The notes: a model not told the origin generated them from the letters alone. DNA of 64,000 nt from Panopea generosa (GCA_029582155.1 CM055902.1:14334086-14398085), one strand, 5' to 3'. Positions 22,001 to 34,795 are shown, counted from the first letter of the stretch. A program made the numbers and translations.

Positions 22001-23034
22001 GTTGACCCGGCCACACTACGGTTGCAAGAAAGGTTTTACTGACACTGTGAATTGCCTTTTACATATTTAATGATAAAATATCGAAAAATAAAACAAAATC
22101 GCCTGATATCTTTAAACTTAACTTTTGACATTTGTCTTCCTTTTGTTTTACAGGCAATTAAGTGTATATACTTTTAAAATAACCATTTTTTAAATATTTT
22201 GTTACATATAACGTAATCTATAGAATCCATTGTTGACTTTGATCGGTACGAAAAACATATATTTTCGTTTGAAACTTAGTTATTTTAAATGTCAAGTTTA
22301 TGACTGGTGCATTTAAGTATGATCAAATCTTTTACTTTTTTCTTTCTTTCAGTTTTTAAAAGAATAATAACGAGAGCTGTATTAATGAAGATGCGTTTGT
22401 TATCATCGATGAAAAGTAAATAAAACGATTACTTTAAGTCCTACTCAATGTATGAATACTTACAACAATCAATGTATCTGGTGATGGGAATTGCTTTTGT
22501 TTTTCACTCTCAGTTACATATCAAAATATCATACAATGGAGATTTCCCCCACACAATGCGGTATAAAACATAAAATATGCAGTAATAAATATCTAAATTG
22601 GAAAGAGCGTGAGGGAAAAAAAAGAGATATTTTTCTTCAAAATAATCCCATCGAGGATTTGGGCGGTGGCTGATATGATACTTGGTAACCCCTGAAATAG
22701 TTTGCTTTCATATATTTACATGTACGGTAGTCATGCACGTGTATGTTTTTGAAAATAATTTAAAAATTTATAAATGACTTCAATTACCATAACTAGGTGT
22801 CATGTTAACTTGCATCAAAAACATATTTTTAATTTCGTTTTTTAGCCATTTACAGCTTGCTTAACAACATAATTATTTAAACAAAAGGGGTTATCTGCAT
22901 CAACGCGTTATCATATTTCATTCATATCTTGATACCTTCCATGTATTTTTTATTGTCATTCCTGGAGGTAAAATAGTACATGTTCATAATGCCGTTCAAA
23001 ATATAATGGCTTCTAAAAGTATAATAGGACTTTT

Positions 23035-25155
23035 AATAACTAGCAAACCGAATATGCAGAAAATCTGTAATCGCCAAAGCTAAACGAGCGCGGTTTTAGT
23101 ACTATGTACTTCAAACAACCGTGAACGGAAGCGGCCGAGCGAGTATCGGCTTCTTTACAATGAATGACGGAAATAAAAGAACGGGTTCGGCATATAAGAA
23201 TCGGATATATAATTCCGTCCTGAGAAATAAGGGTTTTGGAGGAAACGAGGCTCTGCAGCGAAAACAGTTATTCAATTGATGGAATTTGCTATCTGAACCG
23301 AAAAAGCGAAATAATGTTTTTCTTGCATACCAGAAAGATTGAATACTTTTATGATATTGATAATATTATTATTTTAATAAATAATTATAATTACGACGAT
23401 AGATTTTTAGACGTATAATAAGATATATTAGATCTACGTCGTATGTTTTAATACGAAAGTCACAAAATTTTCCTACGTAACAGTAGGATAGGATGAGCCC
23501 GGTAAAGATACGCGAAAGTCCTTTTCCGGTATCGCCCCATTGGTACAAAAAAGGTACAAAGATCCTTCTTATTTCTTCCCATGTCTTCAAAATCAACCTA
23601 CCTCTTTAAACCTGACGAAATTAGAAGTTCAACCAGTGAAAAAACTGCACGATGCATTTCATTTTGTTTCTTGTCCTCGAGACTTACAGAGAGATTTTGA
23701 CAGTCGTATAAAAAAAGACAACGACGACTTGCAAGCGAATCACCTAGTAAATAAACCAATATGCACAGTAAAATTATTTACACTTTGGTTTTCTTAGTTG
23801 ACCTATAGTTCTAAACACGCTTATACAAACACATACTTCAAATTTTATGTTATTATTAAATCTGCACCAACAAATTTACATATGTAATAGATAATAAATA
23901 CTTTGTTATATGATTGTGATGGTTATACATTGCATGGGGTAATCATTGAAAAAAGTGAAAGTTTTTTTGTAAAAAGTGTATTCTTTATAATCTACAGGAT
24001 TTCAATCACGATGACAGATCGATCACCATATGTTCCAGATCGTGATAAATAACTGAAATATTACGGGAACGTAGAAGTTCACAAGTCCCTTCAAATATGA
24101 TAGCTGGGAGAACGAATACGACTACAAACAGTTAGGCGGTAGAAAAGAACGTGTGAGCATATTGTAGCTAAGATAGTGCTAACTGTGATACAGCGATAGG
24201 TTTTCGCATCATTGGGTTCAACCCCTTTAAATATGGGAACAATATATCCTCATCCCTACCTTTCTGGGTATTCCGTTTTATCAAAGAATCTGTTACAAAA
24301 AATGATGAAATAATATCATAAGACACTTTTATTACCTCTGCCGATATTCTATCGGGTCCTTGTGATTTACTGCTACTCTGTTTGAAACATACCGTGCGTA
24401 TTTTTGGTTGTAATATTTAAGAGTTAAGTTCATTATCATTAATAGTGGCTTATTGTCGTTTTTCTACGTTTTCTATATCATTTTTTTCTCAATATAATGA
24501 AATTATTATGTCATTTATATTAATTTCATCTCTTTTAAAGCATGTTTAATTGATTTCAAGAATGGTCTTAGTTGAGTTTTTGCAATGTTTTCAAATCGCT
24601 GTCCCACTTTTAGTTTAAATTTATTATTTTCATTTCTCGTACCTTGTTATGTTTATGTGTAAATATATTGATATTTTCTTCATATTCATTTTTTATTGAT
24701 TCGTTTCTTGCTCTTTTAAAACTTGTTTTGCTATAAAACAATTTTCTGCAAACCAATTTAAAGCATTTGATACAAATGATACAATAGAGTAATGCGGGTA
24801 AACCAAGTGTAATGAGAATACATTTTTTGTATTTGTAAATAAAATAGTTTACCATTTAATCTGTATAATTCATCTAATAAACCACAACTCTGCTTTGAGT
24901 AAATGGATAATTATAGAGTTGTACGAATTGTTCTACTTGTTATATCGCGTCAATGTATTTTGTTCAAGCCGATCGAAATAGGTGAATTTTATTTCCGAAT
25001 CCGTTCTTTCATTTCCGTCAACCAATCGAAATTGGTAAAAAGCTGATACTCGCTTGGTCGTTTCAGTTCACGATCGTTTGAAATAATAATGACTTAAGCC
25101 GCGTTTGTTCACCTTCGGCGAGTATAGATTTCCTTCATATTCAGTTCGTACAAAA
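23035..25155. repeat. Inverted-repeat structure enclosing a LINE fragment
   Basis: The left arm (about 23041-23190) and the right arm (about 24985-25150, reverse complement) share in order a GAATATG..GAAATCT block, an AACGAGCGCGG/AACAAACGCGG block, GTGAAC.GAA, CGAGCGAGTATC and GACGGAAAT.AAAGAACGG.TTCGG. The enclosed 1.8 kb includes an 85-codon ORF (23540-23797) I do not recognise and a minus-strand reverse-transcriptase fragment. It could be a transposon with long terminal inverted repeats or two opposite copies of one repeat. Confidence 0.6.
24300..24860 (-). pseudogene. Degenerate non-LTR reverse transcriptase fragment
   Basis: The minus strand reads SSSKSQGPDRISAEVIKVS at about 24320-24380, preceded after one stop by NDNELNS. 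This is the finger motif of LINE reverse transcriptases (LN..I...EI....K..KS.GPD.I..E.IK). Stops and frame breaks upstream make it a dead copy. No palm motif (F/YxDD) was found nearby. Confidence 0.5.
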
Positions 25156-27351
25156 ATGTTCCCTGGTTATTCAATGGAAATAAATTAGGATTTTTAAACT
25201 TGAAGTTTTCAAAATTGGCTTAAACATTTTTTCAATACATCATGCCTATTTAACTCACTCCGTATTACCGAAATGTTATCTATTTAAACATGCAAAAACA
25301 ATATATTGAAAAAAGATTTCCTAACTTGAGAAAGCGCTCAGATTAGACTTGAATAAATTTCCAACTTTAAATCGCATTATATTAAATAAGTCACGTGATC
25401 TCATTTATATGGTTACGCATTGTTTAAATGGATAACAAAATAAACTATAAATATGTTTTTGGTACAAGTAAACATCGTACCTGGAAATGGTAGTTGAAGT
25501 AATTTAGCTATTTCAAATTATTTTCAAAAACATAAACTTGCATAAATACCGTACATGAAAATATACGTTTTGTTTATTGACATATGATAAACTCTTACTT
25601 TTCCCTCCCGCAGTTTCGAGTTTAGATATATATTATTGCAGATTGCACATATGTGCTGCATTGTGTGTCTGAAATATACATTGCATGATATGTAACTGAA
25701 AAGGTGAAACAATAAACGATTCCTATCACCAGGTACATTTTTGTTGTAAATAGTCATTGCAATTATTAGTTTCGCTCATTTTTGATTGATTAATCCTAAC
25801 ACAAACATGTGCATCATTTGAACTCTCATTGTTGTTCTTTCAAATGAACTAGAAGACAGAAATAAAGATATGAAACGAAAATAAATTGAATAAAAACATT
25901 TGTACCTTGTAACTTTACTTCGATACAATATTCATAAATTTGACATTTAAAATCACATTGTTTTAAAAGAAAACATATTGCATCTCATTGATTGTGTTAG
26001 TAGTTTCATTTTTTCGGCTTAAGCATATAATAATCTTTGTAACAAATCATTGAAATTATAATTGTTGAAAAGTATATACACTTAATTGCCTGTCAAACAA
26101 AAAAAACCGGAAAAAAGGTAAAAATCGTCAAGAAATTAAGTTTAAACACCTGAATTAAGGCTTATTTGTTTTACTTTTCGGAAATTTTTCCTGAATATTT
26201 TACAAGCAATGCGTCATAATCATTATTATACAGTTTTGCCGTTTCCTTGCAGCCGGAATATGGCCGAGTCATCCGGAACATGCCGCACGTTTAGTATCAC
26301 ACGGAGATTTCCGTCACAATTATATTTTGCTAGCGTTTTTATTTATTCGTTTATATACATCAAAGTGGTGTTTTGTGTTTTAAGTTTAAACATATTTTAT
26401 TTATGATATTAACACCGTTTACATGTATAACTAATGACAAACTCTTTTAGGTTTAACTAATTGTGACATTATTTCAGTCTGTACTGTTGATAGAATGAAA
26501 TAACACATACGGATTTGGAACAACATAACGAAAACAAACAACAACAAAAAACAAATAACATGTATAGTATATCTAGATAACATATACATTTTCAGCCCTC
26601 AGGTACAGGTAGAAACCAGGTGGCGACACCGGATAGGGTGTGGGGACGAAATATCAGTATGATGGAATTCAAGTTGTAATATTTGATTTAGATTGACAAT
26701 TGCTGCATATGAATGCATTATGTTTTGTACACAAATATCAGCAGACCATTAAAGAAAAAATACTACACACGTTCAAAATGAAAAAGAAGATTTTGTCGAA
26801 ACTCTTATATTTTATGTAATCAAATAATTGAAACCTACATAACTCAGGGTAACGATTTACTAATGGAAAAACAGAGAATGTCGTTTCAGGTTTTTAACGT
26901 GAGTATATGTTTTTGTTTTACAATCATACGTGTTATTATAAGAGCTCGTATACCAGCGAACACATCGCTTCGCACGCAGTCGCTCTCAACTAAATCGAGA
27001 AGAAATTGAAAGTAGAAGGGCTTGCTTATTTTAATAATTATTATATAATAGTTAATGTTAACATGCAAATTACCGAGATAAACTCATTTACTAAATTAAA
27101 TGTTAAATATTAAATAAAAAAATAACTCACACATCAAAAGGTACTGTTCAATCAGTGATTTTATTAGTATTGTTTGTTTGAATACTGATTGATACAAATT
27201 AAATGAAGTTCGGAGTACTTTATGCATGGTTTGTGCGTGATTCGGCATTTGTTATTGCATTTCATACATGTTCATGTAAATAGGATAAAATGATATTTAT
27301 CCTTATAATTTCTATCTTAAAGATATTTGCTTTGTTTATGACGCCTCTCAA

Positions 27352-27592
27352 ATAAAGATTGATTGAATATTTAGCGTCATTTTTATACCATCGATGGCTA
27401 ACAGACGATCAGTTAACCTAACCACTGTTTCCTGGGATTAACCAGTACTCGAACACATCCCATTTCGCAAAAAACTGATAACTTTCCCACTTGAATCAGC
27501 GTTGAGAGACGAATGATAATGAGACACAATGTCGTATATCAATCATCACGGAGACTGTTGCCGGGCGGGGATTCGAACTCGCGACCCCTGGA
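27352..27592 (-). mobile_element. SINE family I copy
   Basis: On the minus strand it retains the B box (GAGTTCGAATCCCCGCC) and the whole body, then the GATT tail at 27352-27368. The head stops just past the B box. Confidence 0.65.
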
Positions 27593-27719
27593 TAAAGAAT
27601 ATTTATTATATGAAAATTTAAACTAAACGCGTATGATTAGATAATAGCTAGGAACGTAAAACATATCCTGTGTCTTTTGAATGCTACATATAATGTTGGA
27701 CATATATCCGGAGCACATC

Positions 27720-27940
27720 GTCTTTATATCCTTGTGGTTAAGGCGCTGTCCTAAGAAAAGATACGTCAAAGGTTCGAATCCTGGTTGAAGCACTTAATAC
27801 ATTTTCTGATCCGACCGATTGCCCACCTAACAACTTGTTAAATTGAGGGGTACCGGCAAGAACTGTGTGCAACATAAAAGTGTCTCATAAGCCCTTCCAA
27901 TGTGTATGACACTATGATAAACACTTACTATACTATACTT
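27720..27940 (+). mobile_element. tRNA-derived SINE
   Basis: TTGTGGTTAAGGCGCTG is a good A box and AAGGTTCGAATCCTGG a good B box, about 45 bp apart. A non-tRNA body of about 150 bp follows. The anticodon arm is not tRNA-like enough for a functional gene. Confidence 0.55.
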
Positions 27941-28876
27941 TATATTTTCTTAATATTATGTCGAGTAAAAATAAAACAAATCCGGCATTTAACGATTTAC
28001 ATATTGTGCGCCTCGCCGCAAAGTCCCAAGACAATAGAATAGTTTAAGATCTGTGGTAACAAGAAGGATGTGCCTAACGCTACCGTCGATATGTCTCTTA
28101 GGTGTTTGTTAAATATTCATAACAATAGTTAAAATGATACATTATTACGAATATCGACAGATTCATCTTACCGTTCTTCTTCAGAAATATACAAAGGTCA
28201 GGTAAAGAAAATGAAAAATGAAAAATGAAAAAGAGCAACGATGAAGACACACCTTTCAATTATCATAGCATTAATACCATTAATCGTGGTATGTTAAGTA
28301 ACAGACATTATTTACTTACCTCCATTTCCAAATTTGTTTGTATTTTTAACTGCCGTAACAATATATCTTGAGTTGGAACCCGGTTACCTAGATTGACAAA
28401 CATGCATACCATAAACACAACCAAGTAATCAAAACACTATTTCATGCGTTTGTTGATAAACGTTACGACAGAAATATAAATCTAGTTCAAAGTACACAAA
28501 TTAATGAAATAATAATAAATAAGTTGAATAAGCATCACGCGTGGCGAGGAACTAACATTCCAACAAAGAGATATATAAAGTTAACAACCAGTACGAAGCA
28601 CGGATTGCTATTAAATCGACATTACATGTGCAGAATCAATTTTGTTAAACAAGAAAGCAACACGAGTAAAAGTATTTGTTTTCATTGCACTCATTTGAAC
28701 AACATCCAATTATAAAACATAAACTTATATGTAACTCGGTTGACAAAATTATGTTTAAAACGATCCTTTAATTGCTGCCTGACTTCAGTCATATTCATAT
28801 ATAACTAAAACACGTGATATTAGATACATAACGTACTGATGTGTAGTTTCATTCCTGTTTGTGTATTATCCATATC

Positions 28877-29096
28877 TTAACCCTTTACTCCGTAGATACA
28901 CGTTTTCCCGCACCAATCACAGAAGGCTTTTGAAAACAGTGCAGTGCAGTGCAGTGCAGGAAGAACACTTCCTGCACTGTTTTCCACTCTTTCAGTTAAT
29001 ATAAACATAATTCACCCAATAATTTAAAAGCCTTCTATATTTAAGGTGTCAAAAGGCGTCTATATTAGGTGTCCAAAGGCATCTATAAAGGGTTAA
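28877..29096. mobile_element. piggyBac-like MITE (212 bp, TTAA flanks)
   Basis: TTAA at 28877-28880 and 29093-29096 flank a 212-bp element that begins CCCTTTA and ends TAAAGGG, the end type of piggyBac-family elements. The interior has four GTGCA units and an imperfect hairpin (28935-28988, CAGTGCAG...CTGCACTG). It has no coding capacity. Confidence 0.6.
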
Positions 29097-31140
29097 AAAG
29101 GTTAGTAATTCATTAAATAATACTGACTTTGCATATCAGATCAGAGTCATTTATTAAAAGTGTCAACATATTTTGCCACAAAATCTTTGTTTGTAAATGC
29201 TATTGTATTGAATGTGTTTCTTTTAAATTAAACAAGATCGAGCTCACTGAATGTATTCATGTCACAGCCAGTTATATTACATGTATTATCAAAAATTAAA
29301 TGATGATCCCATAAGCATGACCGAAACGTTTGTATTAGTAAAATACATATCCTGATTCTAAAGTTTAATGTCAAAAGATGAATTACATATATACATTATA
29401 CACAGTACTCATAATACACTTAAATGTACTATCAAATAACTACTTTATATTGGGCTAGACAAAAACACTAAACATATTTTATTTTTAACCAGCCTACAGA
29501 TGAAACATTAGTGACATCAACGAACAAAGAGTGAAAAAAATGACGAAATTCAGATACGCTAAAAACGTATAAATTTTCAATTTAGTAATGCCGTTTGTAA
29601 GTATGTGATGTGCATTAGTTTGTGTTAAGAATATATTTCCGAAGGGTGTTAGGCAAGGTTGTGGTCATCCATCAATCATGTTAAAGCTCTAAGTAGGCGG
29701 ATTTAAACTGACAGTTATCTTTTTTGGTATTTCCTTACTATACGTGTTTTAATCTTTTAAAGCATAGCCCATTCTGTGTAGTGTTTTTGGCTGTAGTCGT
29801 CATATATATGACATAGATTTCCACATTTAAACACTACTGGAGATATTCCTTTCTAAAAAAATCCGTATGAAATCAAAGTCAAAGTCCATTGTTTTGTTTG
29901 CCATTTTGTGTTATGCATATGTAAGTATAACAGATAGCTAGACTTCACAGTTCTGGGGATGAAATTGAACAAAGGCACTACTTTACATACGTACTTTTGT
30001 CTTTATTTTGTAAGCACACATAACACAACAAAATAAAATCAACTTTTCGTTGTCATTGATACATCGTCGATAATAAGCATTAATCCAAGTAACTATGTAA
30101 AGCGGTATAACCAGTATCTGAATATATGTCTTTTATAAGGAAAGAAACAACTTCTTTATGAATGACATACATTTTCGTGAATTCACATGGACTGCATTTA
30201 TAACAGCCGATACATCTCCTAAACGTGAATAAATCGTGTTTTAAATCTAAATTTACTCATCATTTCTTCTAATATGCAAAAAAGCTGTTGCACGGACAGA
30301 ACTTATCGTACCAATACCGATTCAATATCATATACTCGGCCAGTTCTGTTATACATCATTCTTAGAAAGGTCGTTCGATATGTGCAAAAATATAGATATA
30401 TATATGGAAAAAGAGATTTGTTATGAAGCACTTTAGACAAATAGTATTGCTAGAGAAATGAGCAATCAAATATAGTTTCCTTGATCGACCAAACGACAAA
30501 CCGCAGATATAACTTTGCAATGTAGAATTATATCAAATTGGCGGTATGAATCTTAGTTGCAATTTATACGGACTTAATCAGACTTAATCGATGATGAAAT
30601 CTCCTGAAGTTTACGGACGCTTACGGATAAAACGACTACACCGTTCACGTCATTATTCTCATTAAAATTATATTGGAGACAATAGAGAATTTAAAAACAT
30701 GTTCTTTACTATGAACTGTGGTATTTTGCATCATACATGATCAAGATAGTCAAAAGTTATACTCAACATTACAATTATGCTAGTTTTATATTGATAGTCA
30801 TAAATACTGGTTTTGCCGCTTTTAAAGTTATGTTTACATAATCAACATCATACCACAGCAATGAATGACAACTTATTTTCTAAATATGGATTTTAAGAAG
30901 AGAATGTGTCCGATTTGAGCATTTATTCATGTTCATATGGCTTTCTGTAGGAATATAAAACCAACAAAGGCAATTTAGTTTTCATGAGATACTTAAACTG
31001 ATATTAATTGTTTGGCAGCAAATATTTTGGTAACTGAATTTATATACGACTTCAAGGAATCGTCGTTAAAATTTGGTTAACTATATCATGATATGTGGTC
31101 TAATGACTCTTCATCGTCATATAAATTTATTTTTTTAGAC
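29097..31140. other. Intergenic DNA between the MITE and gene M
   Basis: No firm feature. A signal-peptide-like start with a donor lies at 29867-29920 (see findings). A stretch at 30560-30840 is similar, in the same orientation, to 48650-48935. Confidence 0.4.
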
Positions 31141-31164
31141 AAACATATATTAATATGACTTTTT

Positions 31165-31375
31165 CATCATTGCAATAGTCAGTTCCATACTCGACTGCAT
31201 ACTTGCCAGATCTTTTGTTTCATGTACATTTCAATAACTAGCAAACCCATACTAAGCCACTGGCTGTGATGGATTGTTTGTTTAAAAGTACATCAACTTA
31301 AAGATCCCTGTCGCATGGTAAACACAGATGGTGAATATACATTTAACACATAATGTTTGGACACACATTTGTTAG
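31165..31375 (-). repeat. Gene M 3' flank, inverted homologue of the gene 2 3' flank
   Basis: The reverse complement of 50425-50637 aligns across the whole segment. Shared blocks are ATACTCGACTGCATAC, CCAGATCTTTTGTTTCAT and GATCCCTGTCGCATGGTAAA. With the equal-length tail exons next to them, this shows genes M and 2 are inverted duplicates. Confidence 0.75.
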
Positions 31376-31774
31376 TATTTATATCATCAGCAAACAGTAA
31401 ATATGATATAATCATTAATACACGTTTATTGTCTTTCTTTCTATACAAGAATGCTATTAACTTTACGTTGCAAACAGTCCTCCTCCAAATTTACAACGAA
31501 CGACGAAGAGAAACATTATAGAAAAGATAATTAGTTCTGAATAATAAACATTTATTACAGCAAATGTTTTGGCAGGTGTAATGTAAACAACGATCTTACT
31601 TTATCATAATAAATATTTGTATTTTTGCATGTGGTTATTAACATTGAACACCTCAATAAGAAAATAAGAAATATTTCAATATATACATTGTCAATAGCCA
31701 GCAACAGAAAACTATGAAAAACAAATATGTATAAAGCAGCACAGCAACACAATGTATTTTTATTATAAGTCGTA

Positions 31775-31863
31775 TTAAAACATTTGCATTAAGATGTTTG
31801 TCAGGGCTGCCATCATCAGTGTTACTGCAGCCATCGCTGTCTTGCCAGCAGATTTACTAGGAA
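31775..31863 (-). CDS. Gene M terminal exon: anchor tail and stop
   Basis: 89 nt, the same length as the gene 2 tail exon, after acceptor ACTTCAG. Stop TAA at 31775-31777. The C-terminus is moderately hydrophobic and follows S/A/G residues, compatible with GPI attachment. A minus-strand AATAAA lies at 31759-31764, only 11 nt past the stop. Confidence 0.75.
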
Positions 31864-33649
31864 CTGAAGTAAAATATTTATATTTACATATAATATTAAT
31901 ACACAATAGACAAAATGTAGAATATTATTAATAATTATTAGAGATTTGTTTCTTTGTATAATAATTGTATTAGAATGGACAATATTATCTATAGTAAACA
32001 GTTCTTGATTGATTCAAGTACTTTAGTCAGTTCAAGAAAAGTTAACTTTACAGACGCAAGTATTCCATTGTTAGGATAAGCTATCAGATACAAGGTTTAG
32101 ATATACCAAACAATTACTACATGTAGCTAGAACAGTTATTTTCAAATGTAATCAGAAACATGAACAAAATAATTAAAAGAACACAAGAGTGATGGACAAA
32201 GGATGACTTAAAAAAGACATGATACAATTTTATAATATTTAAAACAATAACTACTGAGAAACACCTTAATATTAATTCTTCAAACATAATTGAACACTAT
32301 TATCAAAACTATAGAAACATATGATATTTCTGATGATAGTTGAATTTTGCCACTGACCTGTTCCACAATCGTCTCCCGTATATCCCGCTACACAAGTACA
32401 TGTTGTTTCCCCAGTATCGCAAGTGCCATCGTTCTGGCAGGTACCTTCATGGCAATTAAATGCTGTAATAGAGTTTATTTCATCAACACCTTTTTCAAAC
32501 TGTATATACTTCAGTATTGTATTATTGTTATTAAATTGCCTTTTCATCTTATACGTTTTTGTTTTAAGTCATAACTGATGTTACCATTATTTACAAGTGT
32601 AATATGGAGTTTTAATTAAACCTTGTTTTACAAATTAATGAACGAACACAATTTGATACATATGATCCGTGGCTGAACACAAGATATCCATCCTTGGTGC
32701 ATAATACTAGACCCCTCCCTCTTTAAACAGTCACTAATATAATATAAATTCAAAATAATTTTGTTTCTTATACATTTGATTATCCTTTTTATGTTTAATG
32801 TATTTAAAACTAGAACATAATTATATAAGCAAGTAAATATATAAATAAATCAAATCAAGTGTATTGGTATGTTATCCAAGTTCAGACATATTACAATATA
32901 AAAACACAACTGCTACTTTGCCCCCGATTAAGTCAAAATAGATTATTCACGCGAGAAACCTTCAATAGTGTACTTTGTGTTGTGTTTTATCTACATGAGA
33001 ATGGAGGTTCCAAACTATGACTGATATTTGGATCGTTACAAATTTGCGAGGTTTTTGTATTTATATTTTTTTCGCGATCTTCTGCTGCTGAATTATATTA
33101 TTCATCATTTTCATTTTGCATTTAATTTCTTAACTGTCGAATTAATTGGTCTTGTGGAGAAACTATTGTCAGCAATAAAACAGAATAAACAAGAAATTCT
33201 ATCGTTACATCTCACAAAGTATGTGACCTACTTCCTGGTGTTTATAAACACGTGTGTAACCGAATGTCAAAAGTTAATGTATTCATTTCTTTCTTGCTTA
33301 TCAACATTCTACCATCTTTCTTTAGGCTAGAAATATTAACAAGAAGTCTGGCTGAAGGTTTTTTCTTATCGAAAAATGAAAGCCATATATCAAACAAATC
33401 CAATAAAAATACATTAAATACATATATGAAAGTGAGATTTGAATGACTGCATCAAAACCCAATGCCAAGTTCTGAACAACATTAATAATAAACCATCCCG
33501 TTAATTGTATCTCATAACTAATAATTAAACAATATTACTGTTACAAGTCGCTCCTGACCATCCTGCAATACAGGTGCAAGTGTAGCCGTTTACAATATCG
33601 TTACAGGTAGCGCCATTCAAACAGGGATTCGGCAGACAGTCATTTATGT
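31775..33649 (-). CDS. Gene M: EGF-repeat anchored protein, 3' part (minus strand)
   Basis: Exons in transcript order: 33649-33539 (cbEGF), 32462-32358 (EGF) and 31863-31775 (tail and stop), all phase 1 at their junctions. The product is a cell-surface or secreted EGF protein like gene 2. The cbEGF has DINDC and [10 protein letters not shown], matching the calcium-binding and Asx-hydroxylation consensus. The EGF exon reads [10 protein letters not shown] to DDCGT and is a homologue of gene 2 exon A3. The tail is [20 protein letters not shown] and then LTNILMQMF. The donor of the cbEGF exon is weak (ACA/GTAATA). No signal exon was found upstream on the minus strand, so the gene may be partial or broken. 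Confidence 0.65.
32358..32462 (-). CDS. Gene M exon: EGF
   Basis: 105 nt, phase 1-1, acceptor TCTATTACAG, donor GTCAGTGG. Six cysteines from AFNCHEGTC to DDCGT. The exon, its acceptor and the preceding AATAAACTCT stretch match gene 2 exon A3 at 39821. Confidence 0.75.
33539..33649 (-). CDS. Gene M exon: calcium-binding EGF
   Basis: 111 nt, phase 1-1. Six cysteines: [16 protein letters not shown], then [12 protein letters not shown], then GWSGATCN. The acceptor TTTATTTTAG is strong; the donor ACA/GTAATA is weak. C-x-D-x4-Y-x-C matches the hydroxylation consensus of cbEGF domains. Confidence 0.7.
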
Positions 33650-34795
33650 CTAAAATAAAGAAAAGCATGATGTACGAATTAAACATAAGGCAATATATTA
33701 GATAATATATATCCAACAAAAGATGCATCATCTTAGAACACGGCCATTGCAACAGGACAGAGTTAATAAAATAAATACATAGATTACTCATAACTAGTAC
33801 AATAAATGTACAGAGAATAAGTAGCAAAATTGTAAATACCGAAGGAACATTTAAACACAACTCAAACTTTATTACCAAATATTTTAATTTCTATTAATAT
33901 TTCGAATACTAAAATGCATAAAATCACAAATATCACTTTCTGAACACGAATCACTGATTGAGAGATATCATCCATACTTCAATATCGTCACGGGCGTTCA
34001 CGTAAGCTTTTAAAGATTCAAAAGCATTTCTGTACCTAGTATGAACACCTCGGAGGACATCCACTTATTCACCTCTGAGTAATCCTAAAACCAGTTTGAT
34101 ATTGTTCTAAATTTAATCTTTATGTGATAGATAACTTTTTTATATGTCAATTTTTGTTAGCAAATAGACAGATACATGTACGAAGTACGACGCGAATGTG
34201 CAACTTGGTGACTGTTGAAAAGACATGACTGAGTGAGTGTATTTTGACCAGTGTTAGGGTGTAGTATTCGTATAGTATCCATTGAACGTAATCGACAGCT
34301 TTGTACATATCGTAACAAATGAAATCATCAACTTATACAAAAAGCTTTTCCATTTCCGTTCGTCTAGTAGTATATTTATAATTTAACAACATCAATGCAT
34401 TACATAAAATATGGTATGACTATCAATACATAATAGTTAATATAAAAGTGGTATTGTAGTTGTGTAATTAAAATTTATGTTATTAAAATATGTGTTGCGT
34501 CTCATATTTACATCGTTATCTCAAAATATGCCAGCTGTAATAACAACTGCTTCAGATTATTATACATTTCATTCTCGATAAAAGGTATGCATCGATATGG
34601 TATATATATTATATTCGTACATATCTGGAAATTTGATCTATTCTGAGTCAAGCGTAATGCGCGATGTCTACGCACAGTATCATATATAACAACCAGACAC
34701 GAAGCATTTGATGTGCATAAGCTTAACACTGGTTTTGCCAAATTACAGTATTGTGTTTAAGTTAATGGAATTACATAATCGAGGAAAGTAAATAA
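33650..34795. other. Gap between gene M exons and the large duplication
   Basis: If gene M and gene 2 are divergent, their 5' ends should lie here or in the next 2.8 kb. I could not find a 67-nt signal exon, an ATG-GTAAG start or a convincing paired TATA box on either strand. ORFs at 34508-34741 and 33525-33878 are not supported beyond the gene M exon. Confidence 0.4.

Larger units (their letters stand above)
12613..23030. other. Gene-poor intergenic DNA
   Basis: I see no supported exon on either strand. Contents: truncated SINE copies at 13.57-13.72, 16.49-16.57, 17.03-17.33 and 17.47-17.63 kb; a duplicated block with TCACGTGATGTTTATATT at 15.65 and 15.81 kb; a hairpin at 15714-15765; two adjacent hairpins at 18868-19005; and AT-trinucleotide tracts at 20.51-20.58 kb. 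The remaining sequence is AT-rich without structure I can name. Confidence 0.5.
25160..28876. other. Intergenic DNA
   Basis: No supported exon. It holds the second copy of the 1130-1530 segment (25590-25985), a SINE family I copy, another tRNA-derived SINE at about 27.72-27.94 kb and a short GAAAAAT tandem (28208-28232). A GC-richer block at 26.25-26.32 kb, with CCGGAA and TTCCG motifs, is unexplained. Confidence 0.45.

Noticed and set aside
26209-26406. Exon after TTTCCTTGCAG at about 26252
   Set aside because: The acceptor-like tract is good, but the sequence after it has no cysteine pattern, family match or in-phase donor.
31309-31325. Start exon ATG-GTAAAC at 31314 on the plus strand
   Set aside because: It lies in the gene M 3' flank and has no TATA box or following signal exon; its inverted copy at 50.49 kb shows it is flank sequence.
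33028-33330. 100-codon plus-strand ORF inside a gene M intron
   Set aside because: AT-rich, mostly hydrophobic and low-complexity, with no relatives recognised.
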